Of a DNA stretch of 56,522 bases, positions 26,601 to 33,934 are shown in pieces. The stretch is from Prevotella sp. (GTDB lineage Bacteria > Bacteroidota > Bacteroidia > Bacteroidales > Bacteroidaceae), in the NCBI GenBank assembly GCA_017960525.1, contig JAGCZA010000042.1, positions 1-56,522 of the forward strand. Direction: 5' to 3'. Both the position numbers and the translations under genes were made by a program. Below the pieces are notes generated by a model. It saw only the letters and a list, made by a program, of their open reading frames with translations, was not told the origin of the DNA and did not search any database. Positions within the stretch are counted from its first letter, which is position 1, and each line of letters starts with the position of its first letter.

Positions 26601-27067
26601 GCATGGCCATAAATATAAGTGGTGTCCCATCGGTCGACCACCATTCGCATACATTCTGGCAGCCGGACGGTGGCGGTAGCTGTACGGTCGGCAGGAAAGT
26701 GTTTCGACAATTCATCGGGAACGTGTGTCTGCCACAACAGGCCGATGAGCTGGGCCACAGCCTTCAGGTCGTAGGCAAAGTTTTCGGCCAGCTCTTCGTC
26801 GGTCAGCCTGTCCTGCTGCCGCAATCTCACACGGGCGTCGTGCACGACTTTGAAGAGGCGACGAGGGGCGTGATACTCCTTCAGCACATAGTCGGTCTTG
26901 GCAAAAGGCCCGCCAAAGCGGATGCCGGCAATGGCCGTCTTGCGGTCGAGGCAGCGCAGAAACGTACGGTTCAGTTGCCGGTAGGCACGGCGACAGAACG
27001 ACTGCACGCGGACTGCGTCAAGCAACTCGTCAAACAATATTTTTGCCTCTTCCTCCCTGCTGTTCAT
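23648..27067 (-). CDS. Dna2-like superfamily 1 helicase with an internal PD-(D/E)XK nuclease
   Basis: A 1139-aa nucleic-acid enzyme. The front third is unassigned; residues about 340-400 carry a Cas4/Dna2-type nuclease core: G-R-M-D-F-L, then V-L-I-E-Q-K-S-G-K and Q-S-K-H-Y-V-Q-L-L-L-Y. From about residue 700 it is an SF1B helicase: Walker A G-P-P-G-T-G-K-T, Walker B I-I-D-E-A-S-Q, motif III G-D-H-K-Q-L-P-A-V, and late motifs D-T-V-E-R-Y-Q-G-S-Q-R-D and V-A-M-T-R-A-R-E. It may process replication or recombination intermediates; a defence role is also possible but not supported by neighbours. It has its own promoter and lies 18 bases before the amylase gene. Confidence 0.85.
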   Translation of the reverse strand: MNSREEEAKILFDELLDAVRVQSFCRRAYRQLNRTFLRCLDRKTAIAGIRFGGPFAKTDYVLKEYHAPRRLFKVVHDARVRLRQQDRLTDEELAENFAYDLKAVAQLIGLLWQTHVPDELSKHFPADRTATATVRLPECMRMVVDRWDTTYIYGHADTPGADDVKVHYGGKTDKAAYPDWDWSSLRSQLSEGCQLNLVRPRESDGVLYPELIIYEPDYLVDISAVAACFESYGATHLNHLIGKLKPAQNTQAIVLGNMAGQLLDEQLRLYPADQPYSESAREFFQKNALSLLACAPDDDFHQQAMQQKQHIRNVIGHVLPTALQSDGIAFNASEVMVEPSFFSEMLGLQGRMDFLQLDMRVLIEQKSGKGGFPQQDPDTPVQQSKHYVQLLLYMLLLRYNYREQYERNQRRLHAFLLYSRYTRGLLSLGFAPKLMLEAIQMRNAIAAAEYSYSRGGLDVLLRLTPDDLNTSHTRGTLWQQYQRPQLEALLAPIGAASPLERAYYLRMLTFVETEHLMAKVGNQTKENAGFADKWHSSLADKRLAGNIYDGLELVSPQPPTPDSHQSTDTVVLNFKERPDHDISNFRKGDIVILYPYDQDSEPDARRTMVFRATLTDITTTTLTLRLRATQVDACVFWHDGKRLWAIEHDFMEASSASLYRGVHAFLSAPKERRDLLMLQRRPAVDNTLTLRGDYGSFNELALRAKQARDLFIIIGPPGTGKTSYGLMNTLHEELLSSNDPVLLLSYTNRAVEEICSKLVESGLDFLRIGGRNSADETYRSYLLDERVKNCHNTGELRQLISDTRIFVGTTTALNSNIHLFQLKQFGLAIIDEASQILEPHLLGLLSATSPDGACAIRKMMLIGDHKQLPAVVQQGEEEALVTDEVLKNIHLTSCRQSLFQRLLTRYRDDPSVVYMLTHQGRMHHDIALFPSQAFYQGRLKEVPLPHQLRPLDLTTNGSNGIEHVLRNERIAFMAVEPQADGTLVSDKVNTAEAKTIAAAVETICRLAGETFSATQTVGVIVPYRNQIAEVRNCIAQSGIDGLTDITIDTVERYQGSQRDYIVYGFTIQKPYQLDFLADNTFEEDGSTIDRKLNVAMTRAREHLLLVGNPVLLARNATFARLLKFLKDRHAYYETNQINY

Positions 27068-27090
27068 CTGGGTTGGTGTTTTCTTTGGTG

Positions 27091-27120
27091 CAAAGATAAC
27101 ACATTTCCCTGAAATGGCAA
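27091..27120 (-). promoter_or_regulatory. Promoter of the helicase gene
   Basis: On the minus strand TTG (27118-27120), 19 bases, TATCTTTG (27091-27098), 24 bases before the start codon. It probably also serves the amylase and guaA genes downstream. Confidence 0.68.
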
Positions 27121-27162
27121 AACTTATTACAGAAAAACTCGCAGTTAGGAGATTATCTTGTC

Positions 27163-30100
27163 TTAATTCTTGATGAACTTGCAGACGGTGCGGTGGCCTT
27201 TGGCGTCGGTGATGCTGGCGGCATAGGCTCCTGGGCGCAGCATATCGAGGGAGAGGGTGGGGGACTGAGTGGTGGTGGAGTAGATGCTCTGTCCAGCCAT
27301 GTTGATGATGCTTACCGTCAGGTGTTCGCGACTGTCGTTTTCACCTATCATAAGACAGCCTGAAGCGTAGCGGACGGTGGGCGTTCCAGCTTTGGCAATA
27401 TCGCAGATGCCGGTCATAATGACTTGCTCGACAGGTGAGACATAGCTCGACGTCAGGTTGGCTTTGGCGATAGTGGGTACGTTCATCGTAAATACATCGT
27501 CGGTGCCATCAGGGTAGCGGCCTGCGGTCTCGTCGGCTTTCATCATTCCGTAGGTGAGGCGATCGGCCCACGACCCGTCGGTGGCGGTGAGCAGCACGTC
27601 GCCGCCCTCGGCAGCCAGTTTGAACGAGGCGTGCAGCTGCGTCATCGGCACCAGTTTGTCGCACCAAACCACGAGATAGCCGTGGGCGGGAATCACGGTG
27701 TTTCCTGAACCTGTGATTTGGTATTTCTGCGGCTTGTCGGGATTGTCGGAGAGGTACATACCTGCGACATCGATGTCGTCTTCAGTTGTGTTGTAGAGTT
27801 CCACCCAGTCGTTGCGCTTAAAGTATTCGTTGACGTAGATGCCGTTGGCGGCACTTACCTCGTTGATGCGGACAGGTGCGCTTCCAGCCACTTTTACGGG
27901 TGTGAAGGTGGCTGTGAGACTGACATTGCTACCTGTGGGCAGGCTGATGACGGGTTCGGTGGAGGTGATGCTGCCCCCCTTCTTCCAGCCAGCGAAGCTG
28001 TAGCCGGCAGGAGCCTTGGCCTCCAGCTGTACGGGTGCAAAGAGGTGGCCGTTGAAGTCGGCGTAGGGTACGTCAATGCCGTTGATGAAGAGTTTTGCCC
28101 CCTCTGTGTCGCTCTTCAGGGTGACGTTCTGCCTTGTGGTGCTGTTGAGTTTCATTGGCGAGAACTGCTTCAGATAGTTAGTCAGCTTGTTGGAGCGCCC
28201 TTTCAGCTCGTTTTTGATGTCGGTGGCAGCCCGGTCGGGGTCGTGGCCGTCGTTGATGTTCTGCTGTTTCATCAGTTGCGTCATCGGCTGCACTTCGGCC
28301 AGCAGTTCGTCTACAATTACTCCGGCACGTGTCGGTTCATAGACACTGCCTGCCACTATGCAGAAGGTGTCGATGAACTTGTGGCGGTAGGCCTCGTTCT
28401 CCAACAGATTGAGAAAGAAACTGACGAAGTCCAGGCTCTTGTATTTCTCGAAGTAGGTGAACGGGTTTTCCCCGCTGTCACTCTTGCATCCTGCGAAGGC
28501 ATAGTCGAGGTCGAAGCTGACGAAACGGTAGCGCCCATCGTTTTGGCTGCGATATGCCTTGATATTATTGTCGGGCCAGTCGTCGTTAAAAAGGAAGAGG
28601 GTGACGGCCATGTAGTTGGTGAACTCGTCGATGTCGAGCAGGGTCTTCAGCTCGTCGTAGGCTCCAGCATCGTTGATGCGCTTGCCCAGCTCGAAGATGC
28701 GCTTGATGACCTCGTCGGTGCCGTTTTTCATCTCGAAGTTCTCGAAGGCGTCCAGTTCCTCGTCGTCGTAGCCCCAGTTGGCGTATGCGAACTTGTCGTT
28801 GTTGACTTCCCTCAGATTGAGCACGCCGCGCAGTTCGCCGTTCACATATTCAATGACAGGCACGTATGACTGTACATCGACGTCCATTCCCGACCGCTGT
28901 ATAATGGTCTCCAAGGCGGGGTCCATAAATCGGGCATTGTGTGTCCACACGTCGTTTCCGCCATTGCGCACCAGCACGGCCTTGTTGCGGATGTAGGGTT
29001 TCTGTGGGAAGAACGAGAAGTCGAAGTGGTTCTGTCCGTCGAAGATCTTGTTGCTCTTCAACTTGAACGAGCGGAACCGCTGTGAGCGTGTCCATCCGCC
29101 GCTGACGGCGATGTTCACGTCCTGGTTGAAGAGCATTTCGCCTTCAGGGCTGATGTAGCTGAAGTTCACGGGCCGGTCCCAGTCCTGGTTGTAGTTCCTG
29201 GGGAAGTCCTGGCCGTTGCCGGTCTTGCCGTTGGTGCCGTCGCCGTCGCAGTCGATGCCGGTCTTCGGGTCGGTGAAGTATGACTTGTCGCCTGCGATGC
29301 TGATGATGGGCAGGGTGTACTTGTTGCTGGTCTTGATGTAACTGCGTGTGACGGGCACGCTGGGCAGGTAGCCGTCCTGGAAGAAGCGCACGGTGAGGTT
29401 GGTGGTCTTGTTGAAGGTGAACTGGCCGTCCTTGCTCTCCTTGCTTGTCTCTATGGCCTGGCCGTCGCCAGTGTAGAGTTCCCATACGACATCGTCGAAG
29501 TAGAAGTTGTTTTCCTGCTTGTCTCCGTTCAGGTTGAAGGCGATGGTCTGCATATCCTCGACCGTCTCTTCGCCTCCTCCCCACCACCAGCCGCCGCCTT
29601 GCTTGCCAACCTGGTCGTCGGTGATGGTGCCTTCGTAGGTGATTTCCTGCCACTGGGTGGTCACGTCGTAGCCGCCGTCCAGGAAAGTCCAATAGATGTA
29701 ATTGTGGGGCGTGGTGTGTGTCTGTGCCGTGATGTGGGCTTTCTTGTCGGCCCTGACTTTCATGCTGAAGCGGTATTTCTCGCCTGAACGCCAGATGTGG
29801 CCTGGGGTATAGACGAAGAACTGTGCATCCCATTCGTACTGCGGATTGGCGATAGCATGCACGCGGATGCCTCGGCTCCCGTTGTAGCCCACGCCGTCGA
29901 CGATGCGCTCTGCATCGCCGTCACCGTCGGCATCGCGGCTGATGAGACAGGCGGCGCCTTCGCCCTCGCAATCGCCGTTGATGATGTAGTCAACCCATTC
30001 GGGAATGTCGCTTTGGGCCACAGGGCCTGTAGGCACGCTGCCGTCGGTGGTATACATCAGCGTGGCGCCTTCGGGGATAGTAACGCTGACACTCATCGAG

Positions 30101-30612
30101 CCGTCGAACAGGCAACTGCCCTTGCTCACCACGGGCGTCTCCAGACGCTGGCTGGTGAAGGTGGAGGTGGCATTGGTAGCCCCAGGTGTGGCATTGGCCG
30201 TCCATCCCCATTCGTTGCTGCCGTCGCCCTTTCTGGCCCAAGCCGTGCGGCTGATGGCGGTGGGGTAGGAGGCTGTACAGATTTGGCTGCTGCCGTCACT
30301 CAGGATGATGGTGCCGCCGTCGCAGTCGAGTTTGAAGGGTGCCTGTGTGGCCTTGATGTCGTTGGAGCCGAGCCACACCACCTTGAACCCATTTGCAGGC
30401 ACGCTGCCCATATCGTTGGGCATTTGCCAGCGCGTCAGGTTGGCGGCATTGTCACTCAGGTAGAGGCCGCCCAGGTCTATGGCCTTGTCGCCTGGGTTGT
30501 AGATTTCTATCCAACTGTCGAAATTGCTGGCGGGACTCATTTCCACGCCTACGTTGGCAGCCATCAGTTCGTTGATGACCAGCGCTGCCGTTGCTAATGT
30601 TGATGCTGTCAT
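27163..30612 (-). CDS. CotH-kinase protein with two lamin-tail domains and sorting-type tail
   Basis: A 1149-aa protein. Order: lamin-tail domain (I-N-E-L-M-A-A-N, about 12-115), chitobiase-type Ig segment (Y-T-T-D-G-S-V-P-T), a carbohydrate-binding-like beta domain, a CotH kinase domain (about 480-830, with R-S-F-K-L-K-S-N, F-N-D-D-W-P-D-N-N and F-V-S-F-D-L-D-Y-A-F), a second lamin-tail domain (I-N-E-V-S-A-A-N) and a C-terminal sorting-type tail. CotH domains are known protein kinases of spores and bacteria; here the target is likely extracellular. The start at 30612 is chosen because the 64 codons above it are charged and lie under tandem repeats. Only about 10 residues precede the first domain, so the usual signal peptide is missing or very short. 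Confidence 0.8.
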   Translation of the reverse strand: MTASTLATAALVINELMAANVGVEMSPASNFDSWIEIYNPGDKAIDLGGLYLSDNAANLTRWQMPNDMGSVPANGFKVVWLGSNDIKATQAPFKLDCDGGTIILSDGSSQICTASYPTAISRTAWARKGDGSNEWGWTANATPGATNATSTFTSQRLETPVVSKGSCLFDGSMSVSVTIPEGATLMYTTDGSVPTGPVAQSDIPEWVDYIINGDCEGEGAACLISRDADGDGDAERIVDGVGYNGSRGIRVHAIANPQYEWDAQFFVYTPGHIWRSGEKYRFSMKVRADKKAHITAQTHTTPHNYIYWTFLDGGYDVTTQWQEITYEGTITDDQVGKQGGGWWWGGGEETVEDMQTIAFNLNGDKQENNFYFDDVVWELYTGDGQAIETSKESKDGQFTFNKTTNLTVRFFQDGYLPSVPVTRSYIKTSNKYTLPIISIAGDKSYFTDPKTGIDCDGDGTNGKTGNGQDFPRNYNQDWDRPVNFSYISPEGEMLFNQDVNIAVSGGWTRSQRFRSFKLKSNKIFDGQNHFDFSFFPQKPYIRNKAVLVRNGGNDVWTHNARFMDPALETIIQRSGMDVDVQSYVPVIEYVNGELRGVLNLREVNNDKFAYANWGYDDEELDAFENFEMKNGTDEVIKRIFELGKRINDAGAYDELKTLLDIDEFTNYMAVTLFLFNDDWPDNNIKAYRSQNDGRYRFVSFDLDYAFAGCKSDSGENPFTYFEKYKSLDFVSFFLNLLENEAYRHKFIDTFCIVAGSVYEPTRAGVIVDELLAEVQPMTQLMKQQNINDGHDPDRAATDIKNELKGRSNKLTNYLKQFSPMKLNSTTRQNVTLKSDTEGAKLFINGIDVPYADFNGHLFAPVQLEAKAPAGYSFAGWKKGGSITSTEPVISLPTGSNVSLTATFTPVKVAGSAPVRINEVSAANGIYVNEYFKRNDWVELYNTTEDDIDVAGMYLSDNPDKPQKYQITGSGNTVIPAHGYLVVWCDKLVPMTQLHASFKLAAEGGDVLLTATDGSWADRLTYGMMKADETAGRYPDGTDDVFTMNVPTIAKANLTSSYVSPVEQVIMTGICDIAKAGTPTVRYASGCLMIGENDSREHLTVSIINMAGQSIYSTTTQSPTLSLDMLRPGAYAASITDAKGHRTVCKFIKN

Positions 30613-30757
30613 ATTCTTGTTTTGTTCGGTTTTCTCTTTTTCAGGGCTTTGTCCTTTCGTGGCCGCACATCCGTCCTTTTGTGGACTTTCCTCCGTTCTT
30701 TCCCGTTCTTTCCTCCGTTCTTCCTGGGACGGAAGTCCGTTCTTCCTCGACCCGCGA

Positions 30758-30835
30758 CAACTGTCAAAAAGGTTTTTGTCAGTTGTCAAAAAGGTTTTCG
30801 TCAACTGTCAAAAGGCTTTTCGTCAGTTGTCAAAA
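30758..30835. repeat. 22-bp tandem repeats upstream of the CotH gene
   Basis: Three and a half copies of a 22-bp unit (ca-a/g-c/t-tgtcaaaaaggtttttgt): 30758-30779, 30780-30801, 30802-30823 and a partial copy from 30824. On the minus strand each copy carries TTTTGACA. The units alternate aac and agt forms. They lie between a -7 element (30901-30908) and the start at 30612, thus probably in the leader. Confidence 0.85.
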
Positions 30836-30900
30836 TCCCGCGTCATATATTTTCTTGATACGCCAAAAAGCACGTTGCTCCTGTTTCGGTTTTCGGGGTG

Positions 30901-30908
30901 CAAAGGTA
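30901..30908 (-). promoter_or_regulatory. -7 element upstream of the CotH gene
   Basis: TACCTTTG on the minus strand within the cgTACCTTTGca context seen in other promoters here. No TTG at the right distance. It implies a leader of about 280 bases that includes the tandem repeats. Confidence 0.45.
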
Positions 30909-31038
30909 CGAAAAAACCGCGATACAGGCCTTGTTCCTTTTATTTATTATTGTTTTTCGTTTATAGATTGTTGCAACGATGTGACAATTTGGAAAGAAAA
31001 TGAAACATTCGGAGGGGGTGCCTGTGCAAATTACTTTG

Positions 31039-31046
31039 TAATTTTG
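31039..31046 (+). promoter_or_regulatory. -7 element of the xylan cluster
   Basis: TAATTTTG lies 30 bases before the first start codon at 31077. No TTTG is seen 19-21 bases upstream, where the sequence is G-rich. An activator-dependent promoter would fit an inducible polysaccharide cluster; this is inferred. Confidence 0.45.
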
Positions 31047-31076
31047 TAGCGAAAAATAAACTTCAACGCAATCGTT

Positions 31077-32567
31077 ATGAAAAAATCTCTTTTACTTCTG
31101 CCGTTTTTGGCAATGATGTTCGGCTGCACCTCCCCGGAGAAGAAGGCCGACAATCCCGTGCTCACCATCGAGGGGGGAAAGATTCAGGGCGTCTGTGCCG
31201 ACAATCCTGGTGTGTTTGTCTATCGCGGCATCCCATACGCTGCCGCGCCCATCGGCGACCTGCGCTGGAAGGAGCCGCAGCCCGTCGTGGCCTGGGACAG
31301 CGTCCGCCTCTGCGACAAGTTCGGTCATCCCGGTTATCAGGCCGTCCACTATCCTGGCTTCTATGCCTCGGAGTGGGGTTATGGCGACGAGGCCCCGTAT
31401 AGTGAGGACTGCCTCTACCTGAACGTTTGGACGAAAGCCCCTGGCCAGGTGGACAAGAAGTTGCCTGTGGCCCTGTGGATTCATGGCGGCGGCTACCGCG
31501 AGGGCTGGGGTTCGGAGCCTGAGTTCGACGGACAGGAATGGGCGTCAAAGGACGTGGTGCTCGTCACCATCAACTACCGTCTGGGCATCTTCGGCTTTAT
31601 GACCTATCCCGAACTGTCGGCCGAAAGCCCCAACCACGTGAGCGGCAATTACGGTATACTTGACCAGATCCAGTCGCTGAAGTGGGTGAAGGAGAATATC
31701 GCCCAGTTTGGCGGCGACCCCGACAACGTGACCATCTTCGGCCAGAGTGCCGGCGCCGGCAGCGTGCGCACCCTCTGCGAGAGTCCGCTGGCCCGTGGCC
31801 TCTTCCACAAGGCCGTCATCATGAGCGGCGGCGGCATCAATGTGCCCGCCAAGGAGGGTGAGGAGGCCAAGCCTGCCACGCCGATGAACCGCTTCTTCAG
31901 TTACAACCCGACGCTGGCCGAGAGCGAGGCCGAGACGAAGAAAGTGATGGACTGGGCCGGACTGACCGACCTGGAGAAACTGCGCCACGCCTCGACGGAG
32001 ATTATGTACACCGTCGGCCAACTCTACAACATGGTCACCAAGAACGACGTGTTCCTGATGCAGCGTCCCATCGTCGACGGCTATGTCTGCACAAAGACCT
32101 TCGACGAGGCCACCCGCGAAGGCACCATCGCCGACATTCCCTATATGATTGGCTACACGCTGAACGATATGGGTTCGATGGGGCCTGGCATTGCCGAGTT
32201 CTGCAAGGTTCGCCAAGAAAAGGGCGGCAAGGCTTGGGCCTACGAGTTTGCCCGTCCGCTGCCCGACGACGGCAATCATCCTGAAATCACCGACCGCCTG
32301 AAGGGTGCCTTCCATTCCTCCGACCTCTGGTTTGTGTTCAAGAGCCTGAAGCACTGCTGGCGCCCCTGGACACAGGGCGACTGGGACCTGGCCGAGAAGA
32401 TGCTCACCGCCTGGACTAACTTTGCCAAGTACAGTGATCCCAACGGCGAAGACGGCACAGCCCTGGGATGGGCACCCTGCACCGCCGAGGCTCCACAGTT
32501 CATGCTCTTCAAACTCGACGCCAACGATGCCGAGGCATCGGAGATGGGCGAGCCAATCCTTCCTTAA
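31077..32567 (+). CDS. Type B carboxylesterase lipoprotein
   Basis: An alpha/beta-hydrolase of the para-nitrobenzyl esterase / carboxylesterase B family, 496 aa. A lipobox (M-M-F-G-C, Cys17) anchors it to a membrane. The oxyanion motif H-G-G-G-Y and the nucleophile elbow G-Q-S-A-G-A (Ser224) are clear, as is the E-D-C-L-Y-L-N-V-W signature. A His near H-S-S-D-L-W completes the triad; the acid residue is less certain because the usual D-E-G segment reads L-N-D-M-G. It is the first gene of the xylan cluster and ends 9 bases before the GH8 gene, so it may remove ester-linked groups from xylan or its oligomers. Confidence 0.88.
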   Translation: MKKSLLLLPFLAMMFGCTSPEKKADNPVLTIEGGKIQGVCADNPGVFVYRGIPYAAAPIGDLRWKEPQPVVAWDSVRLCDKFGHPGYQAVHYPGFYASEWGYGDEAPYSEDCLYLNVWTKAPGQVDKKLPVALWIHGGGYREGWGSEPEFDGQEWASKDVVLVTINYRLGIFGFMTYPELSAESPNHVSGNYGILDQIQSLKWVKENIAQFGGDPDNVTIFGQSAGAGSVRTLCESPLARGLFHKAVIMSGGGINVPAKEGEEAKPATPMNRFFSYNPTLAESEAETKKVMDWAGLTDLEKLRHASTEIMYTVGQLYNMVTKNDVFLMQRPIVDGYVCTKTFDEATREGTIADIPYMIGYTLNDMGSMGPGIAEFCKVRQEKGGKAWAYEFARPLPDDGNHPEITDRLKGAFHSSDLWFVFKSLKHCWRPWTQGDWDLAEKMLTAWTNFAKYSDPNGEDGTALGWAPCTAEAPQFMLFKLDANDAEASEMGEPILP

Positions 32568-32576
32568 TCCGACAAT

Positions 32577-33926
32577 ATGAAGAAAACACTCATAACTATG
32601 GCTCTGATGGCCTTGAGTCTCACTACCACATTGGCCTCGAAGCCCTGGACAAAAGGGGGCTTCGAGACCAATCAGTATCGTAACCTACTCGTCGAAATGG
32701 GCTATGCCAAGGCCGATGTCGATGCCAAGTTGAAGGAAGTCTTCAACGACGTGTTCCGTGGCCCCAACAAGGTCTATTTCGAGGTGGGCGACACGATGGG
32801 CTATGTCTCCGACGTCAAAAACCACGACGCCCGTACCGAGGGTATGTCCTACGGCTTGATGATTGCCGTGCAGTTCGGCGAGAAGGATATCTTCGACCGC
32901 CTGTGGCGCTGGAGCAAGCGCTATATGCAGCACCAGGACGGCTCGCGCAAGGGTTACTTCGCCTGGAGTTGCAAGACCGACGGCACCCACAATGCCGAGG
33001 GTGCTGCCAGCGACGGCGAACTCTACTTCATCACCGCCCTCATCTTCGCCTCCAACCGCTGGGGCAACGACACCGGCATCAACTACAAGGCCGAGGCGCA
33101 GCACATCCTGGACTGCATCCAGCCCCGCGAGTACACACCGGAGCCCAGGCCGGGCTTCGGAGGCTTTGCCCCTCAGCAGACGGGGCCTCAGAAGATGTAT
33201 CTCATCGACCCTGAGACGCGGCTCATCACCTTCACCCCCGACGGCTTCGGCCAGCGTTTCACCGACCCCAGTTACCACATCCCCGCCTTCTACGAGGTTT
33301 GGGCACGTTGGGCCGACGACGGGCGGGCCGACTACTGGAGCGACTGTGCCGCCAAGAGCCGGGCGTTCCTCCACAAGTGCATCAACGAGAAGACTGGCCT
33401 GAACGGCGACCAGTGCCAGTACGACGGCAGCGAGATGCAGATGCCCCGCTTCCCTGGTATGCAGCAGGGACCGCAGGGAGCGCCCCGCCGCAACGGCAAC
33501 AACAACTTCCGCTACGACTCTTGGCGTGTGCCCATGAACATCGCCCTCGACTACGAGTGGAGTTGTGCCGACCAGCAATGGCAGCAGCAATACGGCGAGA
33601 AGATACAGAACTTCTTCTACAGTCAGGGCGTTAATACCTTCGTCGACCAGTACCGCCCGGACGGTACACTGCCTGAAGGCAACGAGATACTCGGCGCAGG
33701 CGGCTTCCGCAAGTTGCGCCACAGCATCGGACTGGTGGCCACGGTGGCTGCCGCCTCGGTGATGTGTTCCCACGACAAGAGCAAAGAGTTTGTCGATGCC
33801 CTGTGGAACGCGAAGCACGAACCTTTCGACGACGGCTATTTCGATGCCTATTACGACGGTTTGCTCCGCCTCTTCGCCTTTATGCACCTGAGTGGCAATT
33901 ACCGCGTTATTCCTCCAACCAAATAA
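32577..33926 (+). CDS. GH8 reducing-end xylose-releasing exo-oligoxylanase
   Basis: An exported family 8 glycoside hydrolase of 449 aa that probably removes xylose from the reducing end of xylo-oligosaccharides. A signal peptide ends near L-A-S-K at about residue 21. The (alpha/alpha)6 barrel carries T-E-G-M-S-Y-G with the general acid Glu88, A-S-D-G-E with Asp146 and Y-D-S-W-R with the probable base Asp314, matching the Rex subfamily. It has an unusual Gln/Gly/Pro-rich insertion around residues 185-200 and 290-312. It lies 9 bases after the esterase and 8 bases before the next gene. Confidence 0.9.
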   Translation: MKKTLITMALMALSLTTTLASKPWTKGGFETNQYRNLLVEMGYAKADVDAKLKEVFNDVFRGPNKVYFEVGDTMGYVSDVKNHDARTEGMSYGLMIAVQFGEKDIFDRLWRWSKRYMQHQDGSRKGYFAWSCKTDGTHNAEGAASDGELYFITALIFASNRWGNDTGINYKAEAQHILDCIQPREYTPEPRPGFGGFAPQQTGPQKMYLIDPETRLITFTPDGFGQRFTDPSYHIPAFYEVWARWADDGRADYWSDCAAKSRAFLHKCINEKTGLNGDQCQYDGSEMQMPRFPGMQQGPQGAPRRNGNNNFRYDSWRVPMNIALDYEWSCADQQWQQQYGEKIQNFFYSQGVNTFVDQYRPDGTLPEGNEILGAGGFRKLRHSIGLVATVAAASVMCSHDKSKEFVDALWNAKHEPFDDGYFDAYYDGLLRLFAFMHLSGNYRVIPPTK

Positions 33927-33934
33927 ACGATACA

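Noticed and set aside
30758-30835. CRISPR-like repeats
   Set aside because: The 22-bp units are directly tandem with no spacers, and no cas genes are near.
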